A DNA stretch of 64,000 nucleotides from Paracoccaceae bacterium. Lineage in GTDB: Bacteria > Pseudomonadota > Alphaproteobacteria > Rhodobacterales > Rhodobacteraceae. The DNA lies in NCBI GenBank assembly GCA_020630695.1, contig JAHDIS010000006.1, positions 1-64,000 on the forward strand. The letters run 5' to 3'. The notes beneath the pieces are model-generated. The model saw nothing but the letters and a program-made list of their open reading frames with translations. It was not told the origin of the DNA and ran no database searches. Positions 54,644-61,494 of this stretch are shown piece after piece (position 1 is the first letter of the stretch; each line of letters begins with the position of its first letter). Both the position numbers and the translations under genes were made by a program.

Positions 54644-55708
54644 ATGCTCAAAGGTCTAATCAAAGCGTCCATGACAGCGGCGCTTCTGGCAGGCAGCGCC
54701 ATCGCTGCTTCGGCACAGGAATTCACAATCCGCGCCACGGCCAACTCGAATGAAAACGACGAAGACTATGACGGTCTGATCGTTTTCAAAAACTACGTTG
54801 AAGCGGCTTCCAACGGCGCAATCGGCGTGGAACTCTTCATCGGCACACAGCTGTGCTCGAACGGCACCGAGTGCCTTCAGGGCATCGCGGACGGCTCGAT
54901 CGATGTCTACATCTCCACCTCCGGTGGTGCTGCTGGCATCTTCCCCTTCGTTCAGGTTCTGGATCTTCCTTACCTGATGGCAGATGACCGTGTGGCCGAA
55001 GCAGTTCTGGCAGGCGGCACCGACTTCATGAAAACCATGCAGTCCATGACACTGGAAGCATCCGGTGACGCGATCCGCCTGATGACCGTTGGCAACACTG
55101 GCGGCTGGCGCAACTTTGCCAACACGCAGCGCCGTGTGGCGTCGCCCGGCGACATGGAAGGCCTGAAGATCCGGACTGTTGTTGCCGATCTTCCACAGGA
55201 ACTGGTCAAGGCACTGGGTGCCTCCCCGACCCCGATTCCATGGCCTGAACTGTTCACCAGCTTCCAGACTGGTGTTGTCGAAGGTTCCAAGAACGGCATC
55301 ACCGACATCATGAACATGAAGTTCCCAGAAGCTGGTCTGCAGTATGTAACCCTTGATGGCCACGCGTACATGGGCGCTCTGTGGTTCATGAACAACGAAA
55401 AGTTCATGGGTATGCCAGATGACATGAAGCGCGTCGTTGTTGACGGTTTCTACCAGCTGCAGCAGGCTACCTTTGCTTCGCCAAAGCGCAAGTCGATCCA
55501 GGCCTACGAAGATTTCGTAGCCGGTGGTGGCGATCTCTATGTTCCAAGCCCTGCGGAAAAGGCAGCTTTCAAAGAAGCGGCTGCGCCTGTGTTTGACTGG
55601 TTCAAGAGCAACGTCGATGGCGGCGCAAAGATCTTTGACGCCATGCGCGCCGAAGTTTCGAAGGTCGAAGCCATGATCGAAGCGGCACGCGCTGCTGACA
55701 TGCAGTAA
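54644..55708 (+). CDS. TRAP transporter periplasmic substrate-binding protein (DctP type)
   Basis: The 354-residue protein has a signal peptide ending at IAASAQE, then the DctP fold: RATANSNENDEDYDGLIVFKNYVEAAS, the conserved Arg-containing segment GLKIRTVVADLPQELVKALGASPTPIPWPEL that normally binds the ligand's acidic group, and SFQTGVVEGSKNGITDI. Extra paired cysteines (QLCSNGTECLQG) could form a disulfide. It captures the operon's substrate, probably an acid or sulfonate. A terminator follows 25 bp after the stop. Confidence 0.93.
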   Translation: MLKGLIKASMTAALLAGSAIAASAQEFTIRATANSNENDEDYDGLIVFKNYVEAASNGAIGVELFIGTQLCSNGTECLQGIADGSIDVYISTSGGAAGIFPFVQVLDLPYLMADDRVAEAVLAGGTDFMKTMQSMTLEASGDAIRLMTVGNTGGWRNFANTQRRVASPGDMEGLKIRTVVADLPQELVKALGASPTPIPWPELFTSFQTGVVEGSKNGITDIMNMKFPEAGLQYVTLDGHAYMGALWFMNNEKFMGMPDDMKRVVVDGFYQLQQATFASPKRKSIQAYEDFVAGGGDLYVPSPAEKAAFKEAAAPVFDWFKSNVDGGAKIFDAMRAEVSKVEAMIEAARAADMQ

Positions 55709-55733
55709 GGCCTACTTGGCAAATCGAACAAAG

Positions 55734-55765
55734 ACGAGGCGCGGTTCATCCGCGCCTCGTTGCAT
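55734..55765 (+). terminator. Rho-independent terminator after the TRAP operon
   Basis: ACGAGGCGCGG (55734-55744) pairs with CCGCGCCTCGT (55750-55760) in an 11-bp stem with a TTCAT loop, followed by TGCATTT. It ends the monooxygenase-TRAP operon. Confidence 0.8.
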
Positions 55766-55868
55766 TTCCGGCATGGTCATTTGGCCATTCCGAGATACCT
55801 GATGGGTTATCAAAACCGGTTTGTGATGTATGTTTTCTCAAAGGCCGCACCAAAACAGGGATCCAGCG

Positions 55869-56882
55869 ATGCACGTAACGGCAAGAACGGTTTCACGAAC
55901 AGCATTGGCCTTGGCGTTGTGTATCGGCACTGCGCAAACAGCTTTTTCGCAGGTCCGCACCACGCCTGATGGCAATACCATCTATCTGGGAACAGTCCGG
56001 GCCAGTAATATGCATGCGTTGTCCTACGGCGCGCGCGGCTGCATTCAAACCCTGTCCGAAGAGGCAAAGCGTGCACAAATGGCGCAGGCCGGTCAGGAGC
56101 TTGTACGTCTTGACGATCAGTCAGCGGTGCTGGCGATGCGCACCGCCGAAGCCCGCGTTCTCGATCTGGAGGCCGCACTGGCTGAGCGGCAACTGGCGGT
56201 GGATGCCGCTGTCGCGGATGATGTGCGCCGAAAGAAAGAGCTGGATTTCGTCGGGGACGAATTCAAACGTAACAGCACACTGTTCCGCCGCGGCCTGATC
56301 AATGAGACAACACTTGAAGGCGTAGAGCGCCGGATCATGGATGCCGAATTCGCGGCGGAACGCGCGCAAGAGGCGATTGCCAGTGCTCGCTCGGCCAAGA
56401 CACGGGCAGAGATCGCATTGGAAATTGGCAAGCTTGATCTACAGGCCGCCGAAAACACGCTGCAGGATCTCTTCCTCACCACGCCGTTTGACGGCGTTCT
56501 TGTGAACTTTGACGAAAATGTCGGTGACTGTGTGCAAGAGGGCGAGTTGGCTGCCCAAATCTATGCACCGCATGAAAAAGCCGTGGATATCTTTGTCCCG
56601 ATCTCAGAGCTTTCCGACGAAACGGAACGCGGGATATCTCTGGGTGCCGAGGTCACAATACTGCGCAGCAACGGTGCCACCTGTTCCGGGCTCGTAACCC
56701 GTGTCGATACCGAAGCCGATCTGGAAAGCCAGTTCGTTTCAGCAAGCATCGACATCGCACAGGAGTGTGCACCCGACCTGTTTTTGAATGAAGCCGTCGA
56801 AGTCGGAGTCGGATTAGACCGTGCTGATGCTGGCGAAGGCCTTGGGTATCCTGCCCGGGACCACGCCGCAGCCGACCAATAA
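55869..56882 (+). CDS. Exported membrane-fusion (HlyD/RND-adaptor type) protein, orphan
   Basis: From the ATG at 55869 the product is 337 residues with an N-terminal signal sequence ending near TAFSQ. It has the lipoyl/coiled-coil/lipoyl pattern of periplasmic adaptors: the first half-motif around AQAGQELVRLDDQSA, a coiled coil (~75-205), and LQDLFLTTPFDGVLVNFDENVGDCV closing the lipoyl domain. A beta-barrel follows (VDIFVPISEL). No inner-membrane pump or TolC gene is adjacent, so its partner is unknown. The C-terminal ~25 residues look disordered. Confidence 0.78.
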   Translation: MHVTARTVSRTALALALCIGTAQTAFSQVRTTPDGNTIYLGTVRASNMHALSYGARGCIQTLSEEAKRAQMAQAGQELVRLDDQSAVLAMRTAEARVLDLEAALAERQLAVDAAVADDVRRKKELDFVGDEFKRNSTLFRRGLINETTLEGVERRIMDAEFAAERAQEAIASARSAKTRAEIALEIGKLDLQAAENTLQDLFLTTPFDGVLVNFDENVGDCVQEGELAAQIYAPHEKAVDIFVPISELSDETERGISLGAEVTILRSNGATCSGLVTRVDTEADLESQFVSASIDIAQECAPDLFLNEAVEVGVGLDRADAGEGLGYPARDHAAADQ

Positions 56883-57029
56883 AGACTGGCTCACTCCCGG
56901 ATGAAAACCGGGCAATAAGAACCAATGACCCAAGATAATCCAAACTGTTTCACTGATGGAAACAATGGCCACCGCGCAGCGGCTGGGCGGTGGTGTTCAC
57001 AGTTGCGTGATCACGCGGCGCGATTAGAC

Positions 57030-57533
57030 TTAGCGGAATGGATACATCCATACTCGATAGTCATTTACCAATTGGTTCGCATGCTCAATTTCATCAGGCG
57101 TCATTTTTTTGATCACTTCTTCTTGGCTGATAGCAGCGTCGGGATCGCCTCCGATTGCGCTCAGCACATACCACATATAGGCCCGCACAAGATCCGGCGA
57201 AGGCATACCCAAGCCAACCTCATAGTACCAACCAACACCGGACTGAGCGCCAGGATGCCCTTTCATGGCACTGCGCAAATACCAGTCAAAGGCACGAACA
57301 TGATCCTGCTCCACACCGAGGCCCAGCGCGTACATGACACCGATCAGCTCTTCGGCATCGGCATTTCCGGCGCGCGCAAGAGGCCAGAAAGCGTCTTTGG
57401 CTTCGGCAAATCGACCTTCCTCCATCAGGTCGCGCGCATCTTCCAACGCGTCCGCTTTCAAAAGCCCTGCAGGCAGCACAAGAAACACAGCCAACAAGGC
57501 AATTGGCAAAAAAGACTGGCATGTGCCGCGCAT
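57030..57533 (-). CDS. Secreted Sel1-like repeat protein
   Basis: From the ATG at 57533 the product is 167 residues with a signal peptide (SFLPIALLAVFLVLPAGLLKADA) and Sel1-type repeats: GNADAEELIGVMYALGLGVEQDHVRAFDWYLRSAM and GHPGAQSGVGWYYEVGLGMPSPDLVRAYMWYVLSA. Sel1 repeats mediate protein-protein contacts, often in envelope or stress complexes. It diverges from the MauG-like gene with practically no space between their starts, so the two may share a very compact promoter or use upstream promoters lying in each other's coding region. Confidence 0.8.
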   Translation of the reverse strand: MRGTCQSFLPIALLAVFLVLPAGLLKADALEDARDLMEEGRFAEAKDAFWPLARAGNADAEELIGVMYALGLGVEQDHVRAFDWYLRSAMKGHPGAQSGVGWYYEVGLGMPSPDLVRAYMWYVLSAIGGDPDAAISQEEVIKKMTPDEIEHANQLVNDYRVWMYPFR

Positions 57534-57536
57534 GTC

Positions 57537-58823
57537 TTGATCCTTTTGTTTTCCCTGCCCGGCCCCATTCAGGCCGAGACGATAAAGCCAGAAGACTTTC
57601 TGACATTTGATGCCAAACAAGCAAAGCTGGGTCAGCTTTTGTTCTATGATAAGATCCTGTCAGGCAACCGCAATATCAGTTGTGGCACCTGTCACCATCA
57701 CAGTCTGCACGGAACCGATGGCGTGAGCCTTGGCATCGGTGAAGGTGGGATCGGGCTGGGCACAAAACGGGTATCCGAAGACGGAACAAACAGGATCATC
57801 AAACGCATCCCGCGCAACGCGCCCGGATTGTGGAATCTCGGCCACCGCGATGTGAAGAATGTTTTTCACGATGGTCGCATTTCCGTGTCCGATATCTATG
57901 GAAACGGGTTCGACACCCCCGCGGAAGAATGGCTGCCGAAAGGACTGACCTCGATCATAGCTGCCCAAGCTCTTTTCCCGATGACCTCTGGCGCCGAGAT
58001 GGCTGGAACCCACGCGGAAAACGAAGTCGCCGGCGCCCTGAAGGACCGTATCGACAAAGGGTGGCCAATCATTGCCAAACGGGTTCGAACAATCCCGGAA
58101 TACGGTGCGTTGTTTGTCGACAGTTTTGAACACATCAACAAACCCGAGGACGTCACGATTGTCGAAATCGGTAACGCAATCGCGGCCTTTATCGGCTCTG
58201 AGTGGCAAAGCTACGACAGCCCCTATGACGAATGGCTGACCAAGGGCACTCCGCTGCCAGAGGCTGCCGATCGTGGGCGGAAGCTGTTCTTTGGAAAGGC
58301 GAATTGCGCACAATGTCACAATGGGCCGCTTTTCACGGATCAAGGTTTCTATGCGATTGGACTCCCAGCTTTCGGCCCGGGACGTACCAGAAAGTTCGAC
58401 CCCATTCCCCGTGATGTCGGACGGATGGGCGCAACGGACCAGCTCGAAGATGCGTATCGGTTCAGCACACCAACGCTTCGCAACGTGGCATTGACCGGCC
58501 CCTACGGACACAACGGCGCCTACAGTGATCTGAGCGATATGATCCGGCACATGGCCGATCCAGTCACTGCCCGCGAGCAATGGACACGAAACAAGCCAAC
58601 GCTGCCCAATGTCCCGTGGCTGCAAAAGGCTGATTTCATCATCCAGGAAGACCGGTTGGAGATGGCCAGGCAGGCACGTGTATTGGATGTGGTCCCCGTG
58701 GCCTTGTCCGACGTAGAAGTCGCTGACATTGAGGCCTTTTTACATGCGCTGACAGGCAAGACAGCAGCAACGCGCCCCATGGGCAGGCCGGACAAGGTTC
58801 CGAGCGGTCTGCCAGTCGACTAA
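57537..58823 (+). CDS. Di-haem cytochrome c peroxidase / MauG-like protein
   Basis: The ~428-residue exported protein has two c-type haem motifs, CGTCH (near residue 48) and CAQCH (near 256), and the CcpA/MauG scaffold (KLGQLLFYDKILSGNRNISCGTC, WNLGHRDVKNVFHDGR, FSTPTLRNVALTGPYGHNGAYS). It should act in the periplasm as a peroxidase or an oxygenase-like maturation enzyme. A hydrophobic segment before GPIQAE looks like the signal sequence, but no in-frame ATG or GTG precedes it: TTG at 57537 or CTG at 57516 is the nearest candidate. The longer open frame to 56925 is antisense to the Sel1 gene and was rejected. Confidence 0.82.
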   Translation: MILLFSLPGPIQAETIKPEDFLTFDAKQAKLGQLLFYDKILSGNRNISCGTCHHHSLHGTDGVSLGIGEGGIGLGTKRVSEDGTNRIIKRIPRNAPGLWNLGHRDVKNVFHDGRISVSDIYGNGFDTPAEEWLPKGLTSIIAAQALFPMTSGAEMAGTHAENEVAGALKDRIDKGWPIIAKRVRTIPEYGALFVDSFEHINKPEDVTIVEIGNAIAAFIGSEWQSYDSPYDEWLTKGTPLPEAADRGRKLFFGKANCAQCHNGPLFTDQGFYAIGLPAFGPGRTRKFDPIPRDVGRMGATDQLEDAYRFSTPTLRNVALTGPYGHNGAYSDLSDMIRHMADPVTAREQWTRNKPTLPNVPWLQKADFIIQEDRLEMARQARVLDVVPVALSDVEVADIEAFLHALTGKTAATRPMGRPDKVPSGLPVD

Positions 58824-58828
58824 TCCAT

Positions 58829-58854
58829 AAAGGTGGCCTTACGAGGCCATCTTT
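58829..58854. terminator. Bidirectional hairpin between the MauG-like and NUDIX genes
   Basis: AAAGGTGGCC (58829-58838) pairs with GGCCATCTTT (58845-58854), ten pairs with one G-U, around a 6-nt loop. It lies at the meeting point of convergent genes and has A and T flanks suited to termination in both directions. Confidence 0.55.
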
Positions 58855-59300
58855 AGCAAATTTCGAATGATCGGGCGTTTCTTGGGCTTGTCTTGCAAGC
58901 TCTTGAGCATATCCGAAAGTTCCTGTTCATCGACCCGCTTGGCCGCGCCTTTTGGTGAAAACCATTTGCGCTTTCGCTGCTTGCGCTCTTTCCAATCCCT
59001 CTTCAGCTTTTCAACGACCATCGGAAAAACGCGTACTTCGCAGGGAATGATGCGGCCATCATCGAGCGTCTTGGGGTATCGGTATGTACCGATGCATTCT
59101 TTGGAAATGTAACCCTTGGCGCCCGCCTCTTCGAGCGCCTCGATCTCGGCGGCGCGCCACGGTTTCTTACCGTCCATTTCCCAGCCCTTGGGCATAACCC
59201 AACGGCCCGATCCCCGGGACGTCACCATCAGGATTTTCAGCTTGCCATCTTCATCCCAGCGCATAGGCAGCGCCGCTATCTGCTCACCAACTTTGGGCAT
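58839..59300 (-). CDS. NUDIX hydrolase (diphosphoinositol-polyphosphate-phosphohydrolase-like)
   Basis: The 153-residue protein begins MPKVGEQIAALPMRWDEDG and contains WVMPKGWEMDGKKPWRAAEIEALEEAGAKG-type NUDIX sequence (residues ~34-62) with the metal-binding EExG core. The PKGW start of the box and overall pattern resemble the DIPP subgroup of alphaproteobacterial NUDIX enzymes, which cleave diphosphates of inositol phosphates or dinucleotides. A Lys/Arg-rich segment (KLKRDWKERKQRKRKW) sits near the C-terminus. The substrate is not known. Confidence 0.85.
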   Translation of the reverse strand: MPKVGEQIAALPMRWDEDGKLKILMVTSRGSGRWVMPKGWEMDGKKPWRAAEIEALEEAGAKGYISKECIGTYRYPKTLDDGRIIPCEVRVFPMVVEKLKRDWKERKQRKRKWFSPKGAAKRVDEQELSDMLKSLQDKPKKRPIIRNLLKMAS

Positions 59301-59446
59301 ATTTGATACCTTCTTTGCCTTGATAATGGCATCAATGCTTTAAAATTTAAAGGTATCCGGGAAAAATCCCTTTTATCCTGTTTCTTTTTTAGACGCTTTT
59401 CGACGACCTTCGGGACCGAAAAGTCGATTAAACCCTCTGAAGTTAT

Positions 59447-60433
59447 TCAGGCGGCGACGATTGTCCCAGCGCTGCCCAGCTGACGGTACACGTGGTTCGC
59501 GATGGCCGTGTCTTGTGCGCCGGTGCCGGTCAAATCGCAGATAGTGATCGCCTCTTCTGTTTCCCGGCCCGGATGGCGGCCCGTGATGATGTCGCCCAGT
59601 TCCGGAGGCTGAACATCCAGCATTTCACCAGCCGCACGCGCAGCGGCAAGTTCGCCAGCGATTTCGCATTGGCTGACGCGGTCACAGACATAAAGATCCG
59701 CCGACGCGAGCGCATCAGCGGCGATTTCGTTTTTTCCAGTCTGGTCAGATCCTACGGCGGTAATATGCAAGCCCGGATGCAGCCAAGCTGATTTGACAAG
59801 GGGCGTTTTGCTGGGGGTCGTGGTAACAACCAATTGCGATTCACGCACCACGTCACCGGCACTGGTCATGACTTCGACCTCGACGTCCAGATCACGGCCC
59901 AGATCCGCCGCGCAGGCGGCGGCTTTGGCAGTGTCACGGCCATGTACCAAAAGCCGTTTGTATGGCCTGACCAGATGCGCAGCGCGCATCTGCAACCGAG
60001 CCTGAACACCGGTTCCAATGACACCAGCGGTCTCGACCTCTTCGATCGCCATATGGCGTGCAGCCACGGCGCCGGCTGCCGCTGTCCGCAAGTTGGTCAG
60101 ATACCCGTTGTCCAGAAAAACCGCTTCCACCAAACCTGTTTTGGCCGAGAACAGGATCATCAGGCCATTCAAACTTGGCAAACCGAGCTTTGGATTGTCG
60201 AAAAAGCCCGGAGAAACCTTGATCGCAAAACTGTCAAACCCCGGCAGGTAGGCGGTTTTGACATCAACTTCGCCATTGGCGTCCGGAATATCCATAGACA
60301 GGATTGGGGGCATGACCACATCGCCCGTGGCCAGTGTTGCAAATGCCTTTTCGATAACATCCACAGTTTCAATGTTCAGCCCTGCCACGCGCCGCAGATC
60401 AGATTCAGTCACGATTTGAATATCATTGGGCAT
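59447..60433 (-). CDS. Ornithine cyclodeaminase/mu-crystallin family protein
   Basis: From the ATG at 60433 the product is 328 residues. It has the family's N-terminal segment (VMPPILSMDIPD, VDVKTAYLPGFDSFAIKVSPGFFDN), DNGYLTNLRTAAAGAVAARHMA, the NAD-binding motif AGVIGTGVQARLQMRAAHLV, and TAVGSDQTGKNEI with the catalytic Asp. Family members include ornithine cyclodeaminase, ectoine-catabolic EutC and ketimine reductases; the sequence looks nearest EutC, but no eutB is next to it. A 35-codon leader ORF and a 20-bp palindrome lie directly upstream. Confidence 0.85.
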   Translation of the reverse strand: MPNDIQIVTESDLRRVAGLNIETVDVIEKAFATLATGDVVMPPILSMDIPDANGEVDVKTAYLPGFDSFAIKVSPGFFDNPKLGLPSLNGLMILFSAKTGLVEAVFLDNGYLTNLRTAAAGAVAARHMAIEEVETAGVIGTGVQARLQMRAAHLVRPYKRLLVHGRDTAKAAACAADLGRDLDVEVEVMTSAGDVVRESQLVVTTTPSKTPLVKSAWLHPGLHITAVGSDQTGKNEIAADALASADLYVCDRVSQCEIAGELAAARAAGEMLDVQPPELGDIITGRHPGRETEEAITICDLTGTGAQDTAIANHVYRQLGSAGTIVAA

Positions 60434-60435
60434 GA

Positions 60436-60543
60436 TCACGCTTTCTTACTCGCACCGGGGGTCAGAAAATACATTTTCTGATCCAACACATTACAGTCAC
60501 GGTCGGCAGTGTGCGTTTCCGCCAAAGTGGTTGGCTGAAACAT
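60436..60543 (-). CDS. Possible 35-residue leader ORF before the cyclodeaminase gene
   Basis: An ATG at 60543 preceded by GGGGAAGGA opens a 35-codon frame that stops at 60436-60438, two bases before the cyclodeaminase ATG. The peptide runs MFQPTTLAETHTADRD... ending TPGASKKA; it has no signal sequence and no known family. The good ribosome-binding site and tight spacing suggest either a leader peptide that controls the downstream gene or a small protein. The palindrome at 60462-60481 lies inside it. Confidence 0.4.
   Translation of the reverse strand: MFQPTTLAETHTADRDCNVLDQKMYFLTPGASKKA
60462..60481. promoter_or_regulatory. 20-bp palindrome upstream of the cyclodeaminase gene (Lrp/AsnC-like)
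   Basis: TCAGAAAAT and ATTTTCTGA are exact reverse complements separated by 2 bp. The A/T-rich centre flanked by CAG/CTG resembles Lrp/AsnC-type sites. It lies 29 bp before the cyclodeaminase ATG and within the leader ORF, so it could be a DNA operator or an RNA hairpin. Confidence 0.45.
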
Positions 60544-60606
60544 TAGTTTTCCTTCCCCGAAGCACAGAAAGACGCCTGTTGGCGCGCTCGTCGTGCGAAT
60601 TTGCGC

Positions 60607-60636
60607 ACTATAGCGCCAACTTCGCGCAAAACCCAA
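60607..60636 (-). promoter_or_regulatory. Candidate promoter for the leader ORF and cyclodeaminase gene
   Basis: On the minus strand, TTGGGT (60636-60631) and TATAGT (60612-60607) are separated by 18 bp. Transcription would begin near 60600, about 57 bp before the leader ORF start and 165 bp before the cyclodeaminase. Confidence 0.4.
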
Positions 60637-60690
60637 GGAACCACTCTGTATGCAATGCCGAAACAGCGAAACGGTATTGCCCGAACGCGC

Positions 60691-61494
60691 TTATTGTTCG
60701 GATAGTTTCGCGGGTTCGCTGTAGCCAAAGGCCTCGGCTTCGCGTTGGAACAGCTGTCCGACGATATCTGCCAGCTCAGCAGTGTAGACGGCATCGCGCT
60801 TTTGTTGTCCGGACGCATCTGTCTTGCGCTTCTTGGCCCGGGGCAACCATCCGTCCCATGCCACTCCAAGGTCAGACAGAACAGCATTTAACTGGACTTG
60901 CATGTCTTCAAAGCGGATCACAGCGTCCACCGCGATTTGATCATCAATGGTGTAGAGAGGCCAGTTATCAGGTTCGCCGGGCACAATCCCACCCAGCCGA
61001 TCCCCATCGCGGATGGCTTTGACGAACTGCTCGAAACTGGGCGGCTGATCTGTATCACGTGTTCGCCAGTGGTAGTCTGAAATGACTTTGTTCCAAGGGT
61101 TTCGGACAACACAAAATTTTCGATATTCCCGCCATTCGGTGGGAAAGGCATCGGCAATCGCGGATGCACGCGCGTGATAGGGATAGTCCCCCAGAATATC
61201 CTTGTACCGCCGATGGATCAGCTTGCGGGCCCGTTCTGCCCGGCGTTCAGACCCCAGCATGCCCGACAAATGCAACCGATCTTCAATCCGTTTTGCGCCA
61301 GCCCGGTCATGCAGTTGCAATGCTTCGCGCATGACTCGACGTGTATAGGCTATCCCGGCTTGGTGCGTTTCTTTCAGGCCGCTCAATTGCAGGTCGTCCG
61401 GTCCCAAATCCCGGGCCAACGACACACTGATCGAGCTGCCCGCGGTCTTGCGACAATGAAGAAAGATATACCGATGCTTGTGGCTGAGGATCAC
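60691..61494 (-). CDS. Sulfotransferase family protein
   Basis: The 267-residue cytoplasmic protein has the PAPS-binding 5'-phosphosulfate loop near its N-terminus (IFLHCRKTAGSSISVSLARD) and the 3'-phosphate-binding motif KFCVVRNPWNKVISDYHW around residue 140. These are the two signatures of the sulfotransferase-2-like fold. It would move a sulfate from PAPS to a sugar or lipid hydroxyl. The GTG start overlaps the stop of the adenylation-carrier-SGNH gene by 4 bp, so the two are translated together. Confidence 0.85.
   Translation of the reverse strand: MILSHKHRYIFLHCRKTAGSSISVSLARDLGPDDLQLSGLKETHQAGIAYTRRVMREALQLHDRAGAKRIEDRLHLSGMLGSERRAERARKLIHRRYKDILGDYPYHARASAIADAFPTEWREYRKFCVVRNPWNKVISDYHWRTRDTDQPPSFEQFVKAIRDGDRLGGIVPGEPDNWPLYTIDDQIAVDAVIRFEDMQVQLNAVLSDLGVAWDGWLPRAKKRKTDASGQQKRDAVYTAELADIVGQLFQREAEAFGYSEPAKLSEQ

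Noticed and set aside
57005-57016. GCGTGATCACGC palindrome after the Sel1 gene
   Set aside because: A single 12-bp palindrome in a 3' flank with no T-tract; about sixteen are expected by chance in the window.
56925-57536. Long N-terminal extension of the MauG-like frame
   Set aside because: The extension is antisense to the Sel1-repeat gene and precedes an apparent signal sequence, so it cannot be part of the mature exported protein.
57660-58625. 321-residue minus-strand open frame
   Set aside because: It is the complement of the MauG-like gene, whose two CxxCH haem motifs settle the coding strand.
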